A stretch of 40,000 nucleotides of DNA, taken from positions 435,095 to 475,094 of the forward strand of contig CAUYUJ010004280.1 in the NCBI GenBank assembly GCA_963575745.1. The letters run 5' to 3'. Position 1 is the stretch's first letter. The number at the start of each line of letters is the position of its first letter. A program made the position numbers and the translations under genes. The notes under the pieces were generated by a model. That model made no database searches. It saw nothing but the letters and a program-made list of their open reading frames with translations, and was not told where the DNA came from. This document shows, one piece after another, positions 1 to 10,372 of the stretch. Source of the DNA: Prorocentrum cordatum. Taxonomy: Eukaryota > Sar > Dinophyceae > Prorocentrales > Prorocentraceae.

Positions 1-96
1 GCGCCTTCCTCGAGGCGGCGCCCTGCGCGGGGCGCCACGCGTCGGGGGAGAGCCGGGCGGGGCCCGGCTCCGCCGATCGGGGCTCGGTCCTCGCCC

Positions 97-98
<2 letters not shown>

Positions 99-146
<48 letters not shown>

Positions 147-270
147 GGCGGAGGCGGCGGCGGTGGCGGCGGCGGCGGAGGCGGCGGCGGCGGCTGCGGA
201 GGCGGCGGCGGTGGCGGCGGCGGCGGAGGCGGCGGCGGCGGCGGCGGCGGTGACGGCGGCGGTGGCAGCG
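99..270. repeat. (GGC)n array
   Basis: Interrupted GGC/GGA/GGT triplets; the Ala-rich frame over it is a repeat translation. Confidence 0.9.
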
Positions 271-1056
271 ACGGGCGCACCAAGTCCCGTCGCGCGTGCG
301 GGGTGCTCTGGCGGCAGCGCCCAGAGGCCGCCCCCACGGGGAGCACGCACGTCGAGCCTGCGAGGCCTCCCTCGAGCTGTGCGTCCACGGGCGCAGCCTA
401 CGAGACCTCCCTGGAGCTCGAAGACATGGCAGCATCGCGGATAAAACACGACTGGAGCCTCAGGCTCTGTCTTTCTGCGGCACTTTTTTGGGCGCCGGAG
501 CGGGCTGCGCTGGCCCCGGGCCAGGTGCCGGGCGCCATCGCCTGGCGTGAAGTGAAGTGCAGCGCCCAGATCTCAGCATGATCAGCTGCGCCAGGGAGGC
601 CCAGGTGGCCTCCAGGGCACCCCCTCGCGGGGCCCCAGGGGCTCCAGCATGGCTCCAGCATGGCTCCAGCATGGCCCCAGCATGGGGGGCTCGCTCGGCG
701 AGGAGCTCGGCCCGCAGCCTCCGTCGCTGGGGGTGCGTCGCCCTGGGGGGCGCCTGGGCCCTCTCGAGGATCGATCGGGCCTCGACCAGGGCTCGACGAG
801 GCCGCTGATCCAGAGCCAGCCGCTCAGTCGATCTGCCGCCGATCTGGCCTCGGCCTGGCCGCGGATGCAGGCGATCTGTCAACCGATCGGCCGCCGATCA
901 AGCCGACCTGGCCCCCGATCGATAGGGAGCTCCGCGAGAAGGCCCTCCAGGGTGGCCCCGCGCTCCTGCATTGTGATATTATGATGCGCTCGCTCCCTCC
1001 CTTCTGTGGGCAGTGCGCTCCTCCTCCTCCTCAACATCCTCACCCTCACCCTCGCC
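271..1056. other. No gene recognised
   Basis: GC-rich, with short open frames on both strands and no family similarity. Repeated GATCGG/CCGATC words lie at 770-925. Confidence 0.5.
641..684. repeat. 11-bp tandem repeat, 4 units
   Basis: GCTCCAGCATG three times, then GCCCCAGCATG. Confidence 0.9.
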
Positions 1057-1061
1057 ACCAC

Positions 1062-1102
<41 letters not shown>

Positions 1103-1287
1103 GCATCATCATCATCATATTCCTAAGCAGCATCAGCATCACAATCATTATCATCCTCATACTTATCCTTATTTGCGTCATCATCATTAGCCTCATAATC
1201 ATCAGCATCACCACCGTAAGTATCGCCATCATCATCATCATCAGCATCATCATCGTCATCACCATCATCATCAGTATCATCATCAGT

Positions 1288-1367
<80 letters not shown>

Positions 1368-1434
1368 TATCATCATCATCATCATTATCATCATAGTCGT
1401 CGTCGTCGTCATCGTCATCGTCATCATCATCATG
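1057..1434. repeat. (ATC)n array
   Basis: CAT/ATC triplets with scattered substitutions; 1280-1365 is nearly pure. Confidence 0.95.
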
Positions 1435-1799
1435 GGGCGGGCTGCCCGTCTTTTCCTGTACTCTGTTCCGACACGCTGCAGAGTACATTCTCACAGAGAG
1501 AAGCGATCCGGAGCTGCGGTGTACAAGCGTGGTTGGGATGATCGCTGCGAAGACATGGAGGGCGACGCTGCGCCAACCTCGAAAGACAGGTTCGAGGCCT
1601 TCGGAAGTACCGAGCGGAAGACCAATCACACGAGGGGGCGGACGAGCGCGCTGCGGAGCGGCCCTCCCCAGGCGGCTCGGGCTTCCGCCGCGGCCGCCGA
1701 GAGGACCGCGGCGCCGACGAGGCCCTGCAGTCTGCGCGAGCCGCCGGCTCCGACACGAGGCCGGCCCACTCGGGGCGCAGCACCACCGCGGGCACAAGC
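1435..1799. other. No gene recognised
   Basis: Open in several frames because of high G+C; nothing recognisable. Confidence 0.5.
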
Positions 1800-1975
1800 A
1801 AAAAAAAAACACACGTGGGGGGGGGAAAAACACACACACACTGTGTTTTTTGTAGGAAAACACACAGTGATTTCGTTTCCCCACAGTGTTTGTTTTCCCC
1901 ACAGACTGTGTTTTTATGTGTTCCCACTGTGTGTGTGTGTGTCTGTGTGTGTGTCTGTGTGTGTGTGTTTTCCCA
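1800..1975. repeat. (CA)n/(TG)n-rich stretch
   Basis: CACA and TGTG runs mixed with repeated GTTTTCCCCACAG words; it directly precedes LINE relic 1. Confidence 0.85.
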
Positions 1976-4068
1976 CGCACGAACAAACAACACGTGGTGA
2001 CCCAGATAGAAATCAAGGGCTTCACCAAGTTCGTGCAGGGCATGCCCGCGGACGAGTCGCAGACGACCGACGCTGAGGCGGTGCAGCTGGTCCAGGACCT
2101 GCGTGCGAAGTTCCTCGGCGGGTGCACGAGCTCGGTGGACTGGGAGAAGAGCGAGACGATCGCCAACGCGGGGCCCCTCACGACTAAAGTGAAGCTGCGG
2201 TCGTCCGACGAGGGGAAGAGCGATAAGAACAACGCTTGGAAAGTCAGGGCCAAGACTCAGCAGGTCATCGGTGAAAAGAAGCTCCAGGAGCCTAGGGGTA
2301 CGAACTTCACGGTCAGCCTGCAGGCGGACCCCAACCGAGCGGCCCCTTCCTGGGCTGGGGCCAGGTGGCTGGCGCTGGCTGGGCCAAAGAGGGTAAGCAC
2401 CGCGTCTTTCGAGATCGAGCGGATGGCCACTCCATCGAGGGTGCTATGCAAGACCCCACCTCGTTCGCAGACCATTGTTCGCCTTTCGGCTTCCACCAGC
2501 TGGGAGGCCTGTCGCGAGCCGCTGCAAGGCCATTCCCGGGGACTTGGCCACCGAAGCGGCCGCCCGGGAGCTCCAGGGACAGCGGCGGCTCGCGAGAAGG
2601 GGGGGGGGCCTGGCTCCGAGAGGGCCGGGCGCCCCCCTTGGAAGGCGAGCCGCCCGGCCGCGGCAAGGAGCGAGGCGCTTCTCGGTGCACCTGCGCCGGC
2701 ACTCCAGGCGGTAGTGCGGAGCGCAGACGGGGCGCTCGGCGGGTGCACCGCCTGCGCAGCAGCGGGAGCGCGAGCTCCGGTGGCCGCCCCGGGCGGCGCT
2801 GGAGCACGAAGCGACAGCCAGCCAGTGTTCGTATGGCTCATGGCAGCCAGCCAGCCAGCCAGCGCTGTTCCGAGAGAGTGGCGGCCGTATGCCTCAAAGG
2901 TGGCCTGGCCTTTAATTTATGTTCGCATATCTGGCGGATGCCTCCAAAGGGTTGGATGAGCACGAGTCTTCTGTCCTATCGTTCCGCCGCGCCCTTGGCC
3001 TGGAAAAGCAACGGGATGCCAGGAGTTTTGCATGCGGCCTGGACGCGCAGTTCGCACCAGCTCATGAGTGGGGGGAGTGACGCTGTCGGGTCTCAATGTC
3101 GTTTTCTGTTGTAAGAAATACAGAGTTTCAACAGCAACGCAGATGTCTCCTTTCAGGGGTCCTCTTCGATGTCAAGCTGTCCGTGGCGAACACCAACATG
3201 TATCAGGCGAGTTGGCACACTCTTCGACACTGGAGAAATGAGGACCTCCGGCTGATCGATTTCGCGTTGAATTTTCAGAGCCTTGCCAGCTCGTGCAAGG
3301 TGCTAAATGCTAAACAATCATGTGGTGCGGGGCAGCGACCACTTTCCCATGCTGTGTGAGATTAGCCTCAAGACAGCCCCACGCCGTTGCGACGCTGCGG
3401 CCGCGACGCAGCCCGCGCCCCGTTACGGCGACCCTCCCTCTATCAGCGCCCGACCCTTTCGGCGCTCACCGAAAGGGTGGGGGCCAAATTCGAGACGGCA
3501 GGAGGCGGAGTTCGGAAGAGATCTGATTGTTATCAGCGGGGATGCGCGGGGAGTGGGAGGACAGCGGGAGAGATTATAATTTTGGGGATTTGGATCGCAT
3601 GGCGTCGCAGGCTGCGGAGAGCGTCCAGTTCCCCACTGCAGCCTCTTGCACTGCAGGGCTGCGCGGACGGCCCGAGGAGTTCAGCCGCTGGGAGGACCTC
3701 TGCAAAAAGTTGCCCCCTGGAGTTGGGGGGAGGGATGCAGGTCCGGAAGCTGCGTCGACGGCGGGTCGCCGAGAGGGGCCCCCCCGCGGCCCGCAGCCGT
3801 CGTCCGCGGTCGTTCCGACTCGGCGGGGGAGACAGCGAGGACCGGGAGGCGGCGGCACGCGGCAGTCGCACCTGCGCGCGCATTGCCTAGCTGAATATCG
3901 CGACCCGTCCACCACAGAGCGCGCGCAGCAGGCGTTACATGCGCACGTTGTCTCTTTCGCCAAAGCTGAGATCATGGAAGGGCCACCGCCTCCACGGCTA
4001 TCTATCGCACAGGTTTTGAAGGCCCGGGCCAGAATGAGCACGGATAAGGCAGCGGGGGTTGGGAGCGC

Positions 4069-4151
4069 AGTGGTGGTGGTGGTGGTGGTGGTGGTGGTGG
4101 TGGTGGTGGTGGTGGTGATAGTGGTGGTGGTGGTGGTGATAGTGGTGGAGG
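4069..4151. repeat. (GTG)n array inside LINE relic 1
   Basis: About 26 GTG codons with two ATA interruptions, placed just after the KAAGVG motif of the decayed reverse transcriptase. Confidence 0.9.
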
Positions 4152-4974
4152 AGATGTTGCAGCACTGCCCATATCTCTCGCGCGCGTCGTCTACGAACGT
4201 TTTTGGGGCAAGGTATCTGGGAATCGCGGGCTCCAGGGGGAACCAGCGGGTGTGGGAGTGGCTTCATCTCATCGTTATGTTCTTATCCAAAGAACGGCGC
4301 ATCGCCGATTTCACAAGTTATCGGGGCATCACGCGCGTCTCAGTTTCTCTCCATTGGCATGTGCAGACTATCCTGATCATGACATAGGAGTGTCCAAACC
4401 ATCCACACTGGAGGGCCCCATCCATCCTCGGCTTCGAGGAGCGCCTGTCGGTCGATCGTCTCGCTGGCGGACTCGGCCTCCTGGCCGCTCGTGCCCGCGA
4501 GAGGCAACCTCTGCGAGAGCTGCACATCTTGGCAGGAGACATGCCATCCAGAATGCGTTCGATACCCATAAACGAGGGCAACGTGGCCCAGGTGCCACTC
4601 TGGCGCGGCCTGCACCCCCAGGGCGCGTCGGCGATCGCCTGGGAGCACGTGCGCATGCAGCTGCGCCCCAGCTTCGACGGCATCGAGGCCGCGGAGCCAG
4701 TCTTCCACGGCGCCGCGGGCAGCCAGGGCAGCGCGGAGGCGCCGATGCCCTGGAACACTCTGCTGGCCAGGGTTATGTCTGCCCTGCGCCCGCGGGCGGC
4801 GCGCCCCGAGATGGCGCGCGGGGACCTCCGCGCGAGGAGGGCGCGCGGAGCAGGCCGCGCCGTGGCGGCGCGGCCGCGCCGCTGCAGCGCGATCTTGGAT
4901 GGGCTCTGCGCGCACTTCACGTGGGCAGGTGCTGCTTTGCTGTTGTGCCGCAGGCGAGGTCACCTGCAGCCAAC

Positions 4975-5091
4975 TAGGGGGCCGCATGCGAACCCTACCC
5001 CTACCCCCCACGATCTCCCGAGGGAAGTGAACCCCGGCCTCCCCTTCAGAAATCGTGGGGGGTAGGGGTAGGGTTCGCATGTGGCCCCCTA
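4975..5091. mobile_element. 117-bp terminal-inverted-repeat (MITE-like) element inside LINE relic 1
   Basis: The two 40-base arms (4975-5014 and 5052-5091) are reverse complements with one mismatch (G versus A in GGCC[G/A]CATG), separated by 37 bases. Arms begin TAGGGGGCC and contain CGAACCCTACCCCTACC. CCAAC flanks both sides (4970-4974 and 5092-5096) and reads as a 5-bp target site duplication; alternatively the terminal TA on each side is a TA duplication. There is no coding capacity, so it would depend on a transposase elsewhere. It interrupts the relic LINE between RT motif B and the thumb region. Confidence 0.72.
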
Positions 5092-5960
5092 CCAACGGTC
5101 AGAGAGCTGCCTCCCCAGCTCCGCGCAGTTCGCCTGCGGCGGGAACCATGGCATGTCCCATCTGCTGGTGGCGCGCGAGGCCACGAGGCCGCCGACGGTC
5201 CAACTGCCTGGCGGGGTCTCGGAGAGGCGCGCGCCGGTCTTCGAGGCGATGGGAGCGTTCGGGGCCGCGGTTGCGGCTCAATGCTTGAGCAATGACACAG
5301 CACTGATGCGGTTGTCAGCCATCAGTCGGGCCTTCTGGGCAGACCAGGGACACGTATGCAACAGAAGCACTGGACTCGCACAACGTTTGGAACGTTGTGG
5401 CAAGCGGATGGTTCTCGTGGCGGTGTTTTGTTCAGGGTGGTGGTCTTTGTCTCAACACTTGCGCGACAGATTGGCGCATTGGGAGGCCGCTCGCCTTCGA
5501 ATTCTCTGGATCCCATGCAGGCCAGATGAGACGGCCATAGCATATTTCAAGCAGGGAATTCGCAAGGCTCGCAATCTGCACACAACACGGGGTTTGAATC
5601 TATCACGTTTCGCGCGTTACGATCCATGTTGGACCTTGGCCGCAGAGTGACCCCGCCACACCCCGAGCGCCCCACTGCAGCACACTCGTGGCTTCGGATA
5701 CCAAACATTGGAAACGCCCGCAAGCTCGCGGTGTGCAGGTGAACCCCAGAAGTGGCAAGGCCCCTGGGCAGTGGAAACACGCACCGCGCTACACGCGACC
5801 GAAACAACGTGACGACGCATATTCGCAGATATATTTACCGACTGGGACCTGGGTGAGGAGGAGACTTCTACATATTGTTCATTTCTAATTATTCGAAAGG
5901 TCTTTGATTTTTTGGGGGGGCCCAGATCCTTTCATTTCGAATCGTTCTATCCTGGGCCTC

Positions 5961-6033
5961 TTCCTGGCCATTAGGGGGCCAGGAACAATTAGAAGCGAGC
6001 ACGATTAGAAATGAGCACGATTAGAAATTAACG
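5961..6033. repeat. Hairpin and 17-bp direct repeat
   Basis: TTCCTGGCC-ATTAGGG-GGCCAGGAA (5961-5985) is a perfect 9-bp stem. It is followed by GAGCACGATTAGAAAT twice. Confidence 0.7.
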
Positions 6034-6834
6034 ACGTGTATCCATGGTCGCAGGACCTGGGCGATGTTCTGGCAAGCGGCGTATGGCGCAGTTGGGGTGG
6101 AGCCGGCGAGGCCTCTAAAGGACTCCGTGGGCTCTCCTGGCCTGCCGCCGCGTAGGCGTGCCAAGACTACCAGGTTCGTCGAGGAGACACCCCAGATACT
6201 ACGCAGGGAGCTCGGGGTCGACAGTTTGCTTGTAGTTCGATGGGCTGAGGGGCTGTGGAGGTGTGGATATTCTTGGCATTTGCATCCAGCGCGTCAGATA
6301 CAAGCCTCGCCCTTCAGATTGCGGGGAGAAGAGGCCGCTTCTCCTGCGAGTCCTCACTCCTAAGTCACAGAGAAGACAGCTGGCCAACAGGGCCCACGAG
6401 GTGGCCGAAGGTGCGGAGTTTTCCGTCCACCCACTTGCAGATGGCGAGGCTCTCGCTTGGCTTCGTGGATTTTGGGGCAGAATGGGCTGCGGCTGGCATC
6501 TCGTCGGCAGCGTGGGGGGCGACCCCAACCAGCGGGCGCTGGCCCAGAGTGTTCCCTGCCGCTGGGCCCTGGCACAGCGATCCGCGCCGAGCTCGTAGGT
6601 GCACAGGAGGTGGTGTAAGCTGCCATCTCGTTTGGTTCTGTCAAGTCAAATCGAGCTGACTTACAATGGTCATGTACGAAACTTCCGCAAACGCCGGCGC
6701 AGCGAGGCACCACGGCCGCGCCGTTACGACACGGCCGCGCCGTTGCGACACTTTTCGAGAGCCTCTGCGACATCGAACCTTATCATACGCACGCCAATTT
6801 TACCCAGTCGGCACACCGGTTAAATGGAGAGGAA
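5986..6834. other. No gene recognised; small duplication
   Basis: A 19-bp duplication, GGCCGCGCCGTT(A/G)CGACAC, lies at 6714-6751. Frames at 6255-6660 are open but unlike any family I know. Confidence 0.5.
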
Positions 6835-7066
<232 letters not shown>

Positions 7067-7514
7067 ATACCGAAGGTCCTCGATGCGAAGTGAATATCTA
7101 AATCATGTCAGCCAGCTTCCTAGTGCGAGCAGGCTGGGGATGCGAGCGAGGGCTTGTTAGTAAAGACTGTTCGGCGGGGTTGGAGGCCTGTTCGTCCCTC
7201 CTCCTCGTCATCATCAGCAGCATCATCACCAGAATCTATTTCCTCCTCTCCTTTCCCCACTGCTTCTCCTGCTGCCACTCCGTCTCCTAGCGCGATTGCG
7301 TGCTCTTCGAACTGGTGTGTCGCAGGGGCATTCGGGAGCTATGATATCTAATTTTGATTTTGCCCGCAGTGAAGGGTCAGGATCCTTGACGCAGGCGCAC
7401 ATCATGCAACGCTGGGTCCTCCTGTTTATGATCCGTCTCCCCCTCGGGCTGCATCGGCGGAGCGTTTCCCAGAACGCCGACGTCTTGTTGGTTTCTTCAA
7501 AACGTGGGCCCTGG

Positions 7515-7644
7515 AGGTCTGAACCCTTTCCCGAGGAGGTTCTGCATCGCGAGTTCCGTTTTGACGGTCCGGGGGCCCTCGCCGATCACCCAAAAATTGT
7601 CCGTCGCGATTTTTGTCACGACGCGAGGAGGTCTGGGTCCTCAG
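7515..7644 (+). repeat. GACGGTCC element, copy A, abutting an exon
   Basis: Contains GGTCTGAACCCTTTCCCG, CGTTTTGACGGTCCGGGGG, CCCTCGCC and the end CACGACGCGAGGAGGTCTGGG, as in the copies near 14-15 kb. Its last bases run into the AG acceptor of exon 7645-7743. Confidence 0.65.
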
Positions 7645-7743
7645 GTGAAAACGCTCACGGGCGACGACACGCACTGGGACTGCCAGGCGGAGAACGTCCT
7701 GGAGATCGGGGTGACGTCGCTAACGCCCTCCAGCGACTCCCAG
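7645..7743 (+). CDS. CFAP52: CFAP52-like exon (first visible), 33 codons
   Basis: This open segment reads VKTLTGDDTHWDCQ, then AENVLEIGVTSLTPSSDSQ. The GVTSL stretch fits the first strand of a WD40 blade. The acceptor is the CAG at 7642-7644 followed by G; the donor would be the GA at 7744-7745, giving phase 0 at both ends. The exon begins directly at the 3' end of a copy of the GACGGTCC repeat (7515-7644). The upstream exon that should supply the preceding blade was not found. It is the least certain exon after 13548-13600, because its N-terminal half has no clear WD40 counterpart. Confidence 0.5.
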
Positions 7744-7779
7744 GAGGGGTGCCCGCAACGACCGCGAGCAACGCTCATC

Positions 7780-7876
7780 GAGGAGGACGGAGGCGAGAGG
7801 AGGGGGGAGGAGCAGGAGGGGGAGGGGGAGGGTGAGGAGGAGGAGGAGGAGGAGGAGGAGGAGGAGGAGGAGGAGT
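7780..7876. repeat. (GGA)n array
   Basis: GGA/GGGG mixture, then a pure GGA run; it begins about 35 bases after exon 7645-7743. Confidence 0.9.
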
Positions 7877-8249
7877 CAAGTTGGCCAGGTCGCGCGAATC
7901 ACAGGGCCCAGCCTATTCCCACCCCCCCCTCCCACCACAGAAGAATCCATGGTGGCACAGCTCGATCTCGTGACCGGATCTCGCCCCCGCCTCGCAGGCG
8001 GAGGGCGCTCGTGCGCGGCCCCGCTGCCGACGACTCGACGAGTGCCGCGCAGGGGCAGGAGCGGCAACGCGCCCGAGGGGCGCGGCGACGACGAGAGGCG
8101 CGCGCCGCGCCGGCACGGCACGGCCGCTGCCGCCAACAAGCTGCGCGGCGCCCGGGGCCGAGGTCGGCAGGTCGCCCGCGCTCGCGCGACCCCCCGTCGC
8201 TTTTCGTGCGATGCGGCACGCGAGCCATGCGCCGCGCCGACGCGGGGCT

Positions 8250-8316
8250 CCTCCTCCTCCTCCTCCTCCTCCTCCTCCTCCTCCTCCTCCTCCTCCTCCT
8301 CCCCCTCCTCCTCCCG
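8250..8316. repeat. (CTC)n array
   Basis: Almost pure CTC triplets. Confidence 0.95.
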
Positions 8317-8667
8317 AGTGACATGCGCACGGTGCCGAGGAAAAGGGCGGCAAGTCGCGCTAACTCCGCGCGTGGCCCGCCACGGCCTGCGGGCGAAAAG
8401 TGTGCGCCGCGCCGGGCCGGGAGCGCCACGTTCGGGCCGAATCTGCGGTGCCGAGGCGAGGGCGATCGTTTTTCCCCCGCTCGCGCGTCGGCGAGCTCGC
8501 GCGCGCGCAGAGTGTGCGCCGCGCCCCAGCTGGAGCGCTCCGCTTCTCTGGGGCGACGGGGCGAGAGCGACACTTCGGCCTTTCGCTCGGGACGTGCGCC
8601 CCGTCCAACTCTTGCCACGCATTTTGCAGCATGGCGGAGTCGGAGTTTTTACCAATAAGGAAGAGGG

Positions 8668-8865
8668 ATAGGAGGAGGAGGAGGAGGAGGAGGAGGAGGA
8701 GGAGGAGACGGAGGAGGCGAAGGAGTCGGAGGTAGAGGTGGAGGAGGGAGGAGGAGGAGGAAGGAGTAGGAGGAGATGGAGGAGACGGAGGAGGAGGCGG
8801 GGGGCGGGAGTGCGGGTGGAAGGCGCAAGGCGAGGAGAGAGGAGAGGAGAGAGACAAGGGAAGGA
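8668..8865. repeat. (GGA)n array
   Basis: GGA triplets, then degenerate GGA/GAG. Confidence 0.9.
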
Positions 8866-8994
8866 GGCTCCCTCCCTCCCTCCCGCCCTCGCTCGTCGGC
8901 GAGAGCGCCTCGCGGGGCCCTGGCCCGCTGCAGCGTGTTGTGACCCTGGTGCTGCCAGAGCCCCCCTCCCCGGAGGCCGGTTTCGCACGCGGCA

Positions 8995-9085
8995 TGGTTC
9001 GCCGGTGCACGTCCCGTTCGCCTGTGGTTGCGACCCTTTCGCTGGTGCATGCCCTGTTTGCTGGCGTAGGGACGTTTCGTCATGC
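8995..9085. repeat. 20-bp degenerate tandem repeat
   Basis: About four units like GTTCGCCGGTGCACGTCCC. The same word type recurs at 10140-10300 (TTCGCGGGTGCATGTGGGCC). Confidence 0.55.
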
Positions 9086-9559
9086 GCCGTGGGTCCGGCC
9101 CGAAGACCCGAGAGGAGTGTAGACCGCCCCCTCCGCCGCCTCAGCGGCCTTGAAAGTTTCCACGGGGCGAAGCGTACAAACTTCTTAGGCGCTCCGCCGA
9201 GAGGCTAAATGGTTCGTTGGGGTTCCGCCTGATTCCAGCTCCTTTGCAAACCAGCGTTAAGAACAATATAACAACAATGAAGGCGATGATGACAAGAGGA
9301 TGTCAACGACAGTGTTGTGCAAAGTGACAGCTTCGAGTAAGACAAGAAGCCACACTCTGAAGATGCACTATTGTAGTGGCCTTCGGCCAGTGCCGCCGAT
9401 CCGGGGCGCTCCGACTGATGTGATCCTTCTTCGCCCTCGTCCCTCCTCTCTTTTTCCCTCCCCTCCTCTCACTCAGCATTTATCCAGTGGCCGTCGGCCT
9501 ATCCCGCCACCGTGCGTGGGTGGTGGGTCAGAGGCCTCATGGATGCTGGTCGGGATCTC

Positions 9560-9790
9560 GTGGTTGGCTGGGACTTCTGGGGGCCTCTTGGGCGCCTCTT
9601 GGGGCTTCTTGGGGGCCTCTTGGGCCTCTTGGGGCCACCTCTTGGGCGCCTCTTGGGGCTTGGGGGTCTTGGGGGGGAGCCTCTTGGGGCTTCTTGGGGG
9701 TCTCTTGGGAGCCTCTTGGGGCTTCTTGGGGGCCTCTTCCGCGCCCCTTGGGGCCTCTTGGAGGCCTCCTCGGAGCCTCTTGGTGCGGGA
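9560..9790. repeat. CTTGGGGCCT minisatellite, locus 1
   Basis: Irregular repeats of GGGGGCCTCTTGGGGCTTCT in steps of 9-12 bases. Confidence 0.85.
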
Positions 9791-10139
9791 GGGGTGGTAC
9801 TCGAGTTCGGAACCCCCTCGGAGGCCACGATCCTTGTGAGGGGTGTCAAAAAACGCATCCGCCGGAAACTCGCCCCCCCCCCCCCCCACCCTTCCCCGGC
9901 AGAGCCACCCCAGCAATCCCCCCAGAGGCTGAGGCTCAGCCTCGAGGCTGTAGCTGAGACTCCTTGAAACTCACACGTCGGATCGGCGGATATCCGAAGA
10001 CGACATTCCAGATTGGGAAGCATGGTCAATGTGGATTGTGTAACTATGTTTCACAGCATGGATTCCAAGACGTCACAGTGCTCCAGGCATGGCGCTAAAC
10101 AAAGTACATTCAAGAGCACGTCTACAAGATGGGTCCTGC

Positions 10140-10300
10140 TCGCCAGTGCATGCATGTTTTCGCAGGTGTACGACGCTGAACATTCAACGGTGTGTTCCGA
10201 CATGCAGTATCGATCGGGCCCAATGGTCTGATCGCCAGTGGCATGTCCTATTCGCGGGTGCATGTGGGCCTGTTCGGCGGTGCATGCGACCTTTTCGCCA
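10140..10300. repeat. 20-31-bp degenerate tandem repeat
   Basis: Units such as TTCGCAGGTGTACGACGC and TTCGGCGGTGCATGCGACC, related to 8995-9085. Confidence 0.5.
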
Positions 10301-10372
10301 TTGTGTGTCACATGCTTGTCTCTACACTCACCTTAGACAAGGGAAGTGTGCGGCCTCTGGGTCTAGCTCAGC

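Larger units (their letters stand above)
2000..5880 (+). pseudogene. Decayed LINE (relic 1): endonuclease and reverse transcriptase fragments in several frames
   Basis: Coding fragments follow in LINE order but jump frame and hold stops. At 2870-2950 a strand reads RVAAVCLKGGLAFNLCSHIW. At 3120-3315 the endonuclease C-terminal half reads LSVANT...HWRNEDLRLIDFAL. At 3319-3372 it continues in another frame with GSDHFPMLCEI, so the SDH motif is kept. At 3990-4065 the pre-RT helix reads ARMSTDKAAGVG, interrupted by a (GTG)n array. At 4240-4340 RT motif 1 reads FLSKERRIADFTSYRGI. At 4430-4790, again in another frame, come HILAGDMPSRMRS (decayed motif A) and PMPWNTLLARV (after motif B). The catalytic DD motif was not found. 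At 5180-5580 the thumb region reads GWWSLSQHLRDRLAHWEA, then IPCRPDETAIAYFKQ. The section 2000-2390 (GFTKFVQGMPADES...) is probably its N-terminal part, less certainly. A 117-bp inverted-repeat element interrupts it at 4975-5091. Confidence 0.7.
7877..9560. other. Intron sequence, no further gene seen
   Basis: Between the microsatellites is a diverged tandem duplication of about 112 bp, marked by GTGTGCGCCGCGCC at 8399 and 8511. The rest shows nothing recognisable. Confidence 0.5.

Noticed and set aside
97-444. 115-codon Ala-rich frame
   Set aside because: Translation of the (GGC)n array.
4975-5091. Interstitial telomere repeat (CCCTACCCC words)
   Set aside because: There is no tandem CCCTAAA array; the words are part of a 40-bp inverted repeat.
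6263-6598. 111-codon frame in the section after LINE relic 1
   Set aside because: Alternative frames are equally open and no domain is recognised; kept only as an unexplained stretch.
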